The position numbers and the translations under genes were made by a program. Shown here piece by piece: positions 5,296-8,699 of a stretch of DNA of 8,699 nucleotides. The stretch lies in NCBI GenBank assembly GCA_039029935.1, contig JBCCFC010000545.1:1-8699 (forward strand), given 5' to 3'. The DNA comes from G039029935 sp039029935 (GTDB taxonomy: Bacteria; Chloroflexota; Anaerolineae; Caldilineales; Caldilineaceae). The notes under the pieces are model-generated. The model was not told the DNA's origin, searched no databases, and saw only the letters and a list, made by a program, of their open reading frames with translations. Every line of letters starts with the position of its first letter. Within the stretch, counting starts at the first letter, position 1.

Positions 5296-5428
5296 GCTCT
5301 CTGATCAATCTTGTTGAGGCAGGAAAATTAATACGCCAACTTAGTTTACCCAATCCAAGCCTTTTATGGCTGGTTGTCATCCATGCAATATAATCTACAT
5401 AATTGTATCACAACTCGATCAAATTGTT
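5296..5428. other. Non-coding stretch, no clear feature
   Basis: This is part of the 395-nt gap between merR and the next candidate gene. I see no credible ORF. TATAAT occurs at 5389-5394 on the plus strand but lacks a recognisable -35 box at 16-18 bp. A weak bulged hairpin (ccaagcc / ggctgg, about 5355-5373) has no T-run after it. Confidence 0.4.
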
Positions 5429-5457
5429 TTGGTTCCACATCCATTTCAGTCTATACT
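5429..5457 (+). promoter_or_regulatory. Possible promoter for the 49-aa ORF
   Basis: TTGGTT (5429-5434) and TATACT (5452-5457) are 17 bp apart. The -10 box is good (5 of 6) and the -35 box is weak (3 of 6). Transcription would start near 5464, about 20 nt before the ribosome binding site of the small ORF at 5497. Confidence 0.35.
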
Positions 5458-5496
5458 GTACTGAACATCTATGCGAGTGAGATAGGAGGAACAAGC

Positions 5497-5646
5497 GTGA
5501 ACATCTGGCAAAAACAATACCCAAACGCCCCGTTGCGAGAGCCGTCAGGGGACTGGTTTGCCAATCGCAAGAGAGAATTGGATAGATTGTGGCATTGGGC
5601 GCAACGACATCCAAATAAAGGAAGTCGTGCGCTGACAGGATTTTAG
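5497..5646 (+). CDS. Small hypothetical protein (49 aa)
   Basis: A GTG start at 5497 is preceded by a perfect AGGAGG (5484-5489) at 7-nt spacing, and a possible promoter lies upstream. The predicted product is rich in Trp, Arg and Pro (NIWQKQYP near the start, DWFANRKRELDRLWHW in the middle, NKGSRALTGF at the end). It has no signal peptide or membrane segment. The good Shine-Dalgarno argues that it is translated. The same frame is open back to 5374, but the first 41 codons have unlikely composition and no ribosome binding site. I recognise no family, and a fragment of a larger lost gene cannot be excluded. It lies 180 nt before the malic enzyme on the same strand. Confidence 0.45.
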   Translation: MNIWQKQYPNAPLREPSGDWFANRKRELDRLWHWAQRHPNKGSRALTGF

Positions 5647-5717
5647 TGATTTGGCACAATTTAACCTTTTGGCCGACATGTTTGGATTGATGCAGCTAGA
5701 GACATAAGCCTGTCTGT

Positions 5718-5746
5718 TTCTGGAGAACACACGTCTACGTTATAAT
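5718..5746 (+). promoter_or_regulatory. Possible promoter for the malic enzyme unit
   Basis: A consensus TATAAT (5741-5746) lies about 80 nt before the malic enzyme start. The -35 position at 17 bp holds only TTCTGG, a poor match, so an activator may be needed or the call may be wrong. Inverted 6-mers ctacgt (5735-5740) and acgtag (5774-5779) flank the expected transcription start. The rest of 5647-5826 shows nothing else I can support. Confidence 0.35.
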
Positions 5747-5826
5747 GATTTTACTTTATAGTCGCATACAATGACGTAGCAATCTATATTTCAGATGGAA
5801 TAAGAGGCAAACGGAGTTAATAATTT

Positions 5827-7242
5827 ATGACATTAGGTGTAGCCTACACAATTACATTACGCTGTCAATTTGACAATCGCCCCGGTATGTTGGGGAAACT
5901 GGCGACCATGATCGGTGAGATTGGTGGCGATATCGGTGCGGTCGATATTGTCCGTGCCGAACGGACCAAGATGGTGCGCGATATCACAGTCCGCGTCCTC
6001 GATGAAACTCATGGCGACCAACTGGTGAAAACCATCAATGAGACACCCGGATTTGCAGTATTGCAGGTCAGTGACCGTGTCTTTCTCACACACTTGGGTG
6101 GTAAACTGGCCGTGCAAAGCAAAGTGCAGCTAAAGACGCGCGATGATCTCTCGCTAGCCTATACACCGGGGGTTGCACGGGTCTGCAATGCCATTGCCGA
6201 GGATGCGGAGAAGGTCTATGCGTTGACCATGAAACGCAATTCGGTGGCGGTGGTCAGCGATGGCAGTGCGGTGTTGGGGCTGGGCAACATTGGTGCAGAA
6301 GCGTCGATGCCTGTGATGGAAGGCAAGGCGATCTTATTCAAGGAGTTGGCGGACATTGATGCTTTCCCGCTCTGTTTGCGTAGCCAGGACCCGAACACGA
6401 TTATCAATACAGTCGAGCAGGTTGCGCCAGGATTTGGGGCCATCAACCTCGAAGACATCGCCGCCCCCAACTGTTTTACGGTTGAAGACCAACTGATTGA
6501 CCGTCTCGATATCCCTGTGATGCATGATGACCAGCATGGCACGGCTGTGGTTGTGTTGGCGGCGTTGCAAAACTCACTGCGATTGGTGGGCAAGCGTATG
6601 GAAGATATACGTGTGGTGGTCAATGGTATCGGTGCAGCAGGCACGGCCATCATCCGCATTTTGCAGGAGGCCAATGTTGGCGAAGTGACAGCCTGTGACC
6701 GTGCGGGGATTCTCCATCGCGATGAATTGGATGGATTGACGGCTATGCAATGCACCGTTGCCGCCAACACCAATCAAGAGGGGCGGCAGGGCGCATTGGC
6801 CGATGCGCTGGTCGGAGCCGATGTCTTTATCGGTGTCTCCAGAGGCAATCTACTGTCGGTGGAGATGGTGCAGCAAATGAACCAAGATGCCATTGTCTTT
6901 GCGTTGGCAAATCCCGTCCCAGAGGGCGACCCCGATGAATTGCGTGACCATGTACGTGTCATCGCCACAGGTCGCTCCGACCAACCAAACCAGATCAACA
7001 ACGTACTCAGCTTCCCTGGCATCTTTCGTGGTGCGCTCAATGTTAATGCCTCGGCTATCACCAGCCAAATGCGTCTTGCCGCCGCCGATGCTATTGCCAA
7101 CCTGATTGGCGAGGGTGAGTTATACGAGGATTACATTATTCCCAGCGTGTTTAACCGTGCGCTTGTACCGCAGATTGCCGATGCGGTGGCACAGGCTGCA
7201 TTGGATGCTGGTATTGCACGACGTGGCTATAAACGGGAGTAA
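5827..7242 (+). CDS. NAD-dependent malic enzyme with N-terminal ACT domain
   Basis: The 471-residue protein converts malate to pyruvate and CO2 with reduction of NAD(P)+. An ACT domain occupies residues about 8-85 (CQFDNRPGMLGKLA), a small-molecule-binding module that suggests allosteric control, perhaps by an amino acid. The catalytic domain follows: AYTPGVA with catalytic Tyr112, SDGSAVLGLGNIG at 144-156, EGKAILFK with catalytic Lys167, metal ligands in LEDIAAP (E209, D210) and HDDQHGTA (D234). The Rossmann domain has GIGAAG (267-272, usually GAGAAG). Asp291 closes its second strand, which favours NAD over NADP. ANPVPE and TGRSDQPNQINN complete the family signature. The ATG at 5827 has ACGGAG 10 nt upstream. 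The next gene begins 6 nt after the stop, indicating an operon. Confidence 0.93.
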   Translation: MTLGVAYTITLRCQFDNRPGMLGKLATMIGEIGGDIGAVDIVRAERTKMVRDITVRVLDETHGDQLVKTINETPGFAVLQVSDRVFLTHLGGKLAVQSKVQLKTRDDLSLAYTPGVARVCNAIAEDAEKVYALTMKRNSVAVVSDGSAVLGLGNIGAEASMPVMEGKAILFKELADIDAFPLCLRSQDPNTIINTVEQVAPGFGAINLEDIAAPNCFTVEDQLIDRLDIPVMHDDQHGTAVVVLAALQNSLRLVGKRMEDIRVVVNGIGAAGTAIIRILQEANVGEVTACDRAGILHRDELDGLTAMQCTVAANTNQEGRQGALADALVGADVFIGVSRGNLLSVEMVQQMNQDAIVFALANPVPEGDPDELRDHVRVIATGRSDQPNQINNVLSFPGIFRGALNVNASAITSQMRLAAADAIANLIGEGELYEDYIIPSVFNRALVPQIADAVAQAALDAGIARRGYKRE

Positions 7243-7248
7243 CCTATT

Positions 7249-7953
7249 ATGAAACCATCTGCATCTCTGTTTGAACAAACGCCTGCCGTTCTCCCCGTGA
7301 TTCATGTCGAGTCACTTGACCAAGCCCTACGCAACACTGAAATCGCCCGAAACCAGCAGTGTAATGGCGTTTTCCTCATCAATCACGACATGTCACACGA
7401 AGCTCTGCTTGAGATTCACCACAACGTGTTTACCGCATTCCCCGATTGGTGGATTGGCATCAACTGTCTGGACTTAGAGCCTTGGGAGATTTTTAGCAGA
7501 ATCACTGACGAAGTTTCTGGTGTATGGGTTGACAATGCCTACATTGATGAACAAGCAGAGAAGCAGACAGTGGCCGAGAAAATCACCAAGGCCCGGCTTG
7601 ATAGCGGATGGCAGGGGCTGTACTTTGGCGGTGTTGCCTTCAAATATCAACGCCCAATAGACGATTTAGCCCGCGCCGCAACCTTGGCAAAACCATTTAT
7701 GGATGTGGTCACAACCAGCGGCTCCGGCACAGGTCGCGCCGCCCATGTCAACAAAATCCAAACCATGAAACAGGCCATTGGCGATTTCCCGCTCGCCATT
7801 GCCAGCGGTATCACGCCTGATAATGTGCATCACTATCTTGGGATTGCTGATTGTTTTTTGGTCGCCACGGGGATTAGCCAAAGTTGGACAGCACTTGATC
7901 CTGCACTTGTGGGGAAGTTGGTTTCACAGGTACGAATGTCCGCGGGAAATTGA
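7249..7953 (+). CDS. TIM-barrel protein, BtpA/SgcQ-like
   Basis: The 234-residue protein has the spacing of an eight-stranded beta/alpha barrel: strands VLPVIHV (14-20), GVFLINH (40-46), WWIGINCL (67-74), GVWVDNA (91-97), GLYFGGVAF (123-131), DVVTTSGSGTG (152-162), LAIASGIT (182-189) and FLVATGIS (203-210). SGSGTG and ASGIT followed by VATGI resemble the phosphate-binding C-terminal loops of BtpA-like proteins and related barrels, which often bind a phosphorylated sugar or FMN. BtpA is linked to photosystem I stability in cyanobacteria, but the biochemical activity of most homologues is unknown. GGGAG (7235-7239), within the malic enzyme's last codons, serves as ribosome binding site. This tight coupling suggests a shared promoter. 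An indole-glycerol-phosphate-synthase-like or isomerase role is an alternative; the reaction cannot be told from sequence. Confidence 0.6.
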   Translation: MKPSASLFEQTPAVLPVIHVESLDQALRNTEIARNQQCNGVFLINHDMSHEALLEIHHNVFTAFPDWWIGINCLDLEPWEIFSRITDEVSGVWVDNAYIDEQAEKQTVAEKITKARLDSGWQGLYFGGVAFKYQRPIDDLARAATLAKPFMDVVTTSGSGTGRAAHVNKIQTMKQAIGDFPLAIASGITPDNVHHYLGIADCFLVATGISQSWTALDPALVGKLVSQVRMSAGN

Positions 7954-7966
7954 TACTAGGGAAAAG

Positions 7967-8699
7967 ATGATGCGTATTTCGAGTTTAGAGCTAGAGCATA
8001 TTGGGCCTTTTGCGCAGGAAAAATTTGAGTTTCAATCCGTGAAAGACCCGCGTCATGCTGAAATTCATATCTTTACAGGCGTGAATGGGAGTGGGAAGAG
8101 TACGCTGTTGCATGCATTGGCAAGTGTTGTTCAGCCGAAAGGGATCGAAGATAGATTTTTATATGATGCTGGTAAAAGCCTTGTTAATATAGAATTCGCT
8201 TACAAAACAGCTATCGAAACAGTCCAAATTGGAAAACAGCCACATGATATTAAACAGCCTGAATGGCTTCGCCAATATACATCTACATTCAGAAGTGGAA
8301 AATCACGCTTTAGGGACTTTCAGTATGAATTCGCTATTACTGGTTATTCTGGTGCTCGTTCATTAAATTCAGTTAGTATTGGTGCAATCCAAGAAATAGA
8401 AATACCGCCATTATATGATGCAATTCAGTTTAATACGCCAACGAACCCACGCCAATTACTGCAATGGGTTGCAAATACAAAAGCAAAACAAGCATTTGCT
8501 TTGCAAGAAAATAATTCAAATTATGCCAAATACTATGAAGATGCAATTAGCCGTATTGAAAAAACAATTGAAAGTATTATTGGCTATTCTGTAAAATTTC
8601 GATTTTCCTATGAGCCACTTTCTATAGGAATTGTAATTGCTGAAAAACAGATTGATTTTGATGTGCTACCAGATGGGCTAAAATCCATCATTAGTTGGA
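7967..8699 (+). CDS. AAA/ABC-type ATPase (SMC/OLD-like), 3'-partial
   Basis: The frame is open from ATG 7967 (a second ATG follows at 7970) to the window end, giving at least 244 residues. It opens with ISSLELEHIGPF, the typical first strand of RecF/SMC-like ATPases, and has the Walker A motif GVNGSGKST at residues 38-46. The visible end, LPDGLKSIISW (234-244), resembles the ABC signature region (LSxG) of short SMC-like ATPases. The Walker B and the C-terminus lie beyond the window. Such ATPases are frequent in anti-phage loci (Septu, retron- and Abi-type, OLD-like), usually with a nuclease partner, but housekeeping roles also exist. It lies 13 nt after the TIM-barrel gene with AGGG upstream. 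Base composition falls from about 45-50% to about 30% G+C after roughly base 8150, inside the gene. Confidence 0.8.
   Translation, partial: MMRISSLELEHIGPFAQEKFEFQSVKDPRHAEIHIFTGVNGSGKSTLLHALASVVQPKGIEDRFLYDAGKSLVNIEFAYKTAIETVQIGKQPHDIKQPEWLRQYTSTFRSGKSRFRDFQYEFAITGYSGARSLNSVSIGAIQEIEIPPLYDAIQFNTPTNPRQLLQWVANTKAKQAFALQENNSNYAKYYEDAISRIEKTIESIIGYSVKFRFSYEPLSIGIVIAEKQIDFDVLPDGLKSIISW

Noticed and set aside
6216..6773. 185-codon open frame on the minus strand
   Set aside because: It lies wholly inside the malic enzyme gene, whose motifs are unmistakable, and its product has a low-complexity Ser/Thr/Ala/Arg mix with no recognisable domain.

Overview
The window looks like a bacterial chromosome segment in which housekeeping metabolism is interrupted by accessory genes. 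The core genes (uxuA-like, plsC-like, malic enzyme) have about 50% G+C by hand count of sample lines. The left edge (about 36%) and right edge (about 30%) are clearly AT-richer. An XisI-family gene, a PIN-type toxin-antitoxin locus, 8-bp-period intergenic repeats and an ACT-domain malic enzyme together suggest Chloroflexota (Herpetosiphon/Anaerolineae-like), with Cyanobacteria as an alternative. This is inference; no rRNA or other marker gene is present.

Left accessory block (1-1951, all +). A 5'-truncated pentapeptide-repeat protein ends in a Hint (intein-like) domain. Next come an XisI-family gene without XisH, an excisionase-type antitoxin, and the first 22 codons of a PIN-domain toxin. 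The rest of that toxin is gone, and the remnant runs in frame into the leader of the next gene.

Metabolic block (1979-7953). A mannonate-dehydratase-family enzyme is followed directly by an 8-bp-period tandem repeat. A PlsC-type acyltransferase has a clear sigma70-like promoter and a long leader with a 14-bp-stem hairpin. It converges on a BmrR-like MerR regulator (minus strand) across a second 8-bp-period repeat that folds back on itself. Upstream of merR is a promoter with the 19-bp spacer and central dyad typical of MerR-controlled promoters. The 5102-5826 interval is otherwise mostly non-coding, with two small candidate ORFs. An ACT-domain NAD-type malic enzyme and a BtpA-like TIM-barrel protein form a two-gene unit.

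Right edge (7967-8699). A co-directional SMC/OLD-like ATPase gene is cut off by the window end. Its composition turns AT-rich inside the gene, and its family is common in phage-defence loci, but nothing downstream can be seen.

I do not see a complete new system. The best leads are the Hint protein with an altered block-B histidine, the orphan XisI next to a decapitated toxin-antitoxin locus, the paired 8-bp repeats, and the structured plsC leader.
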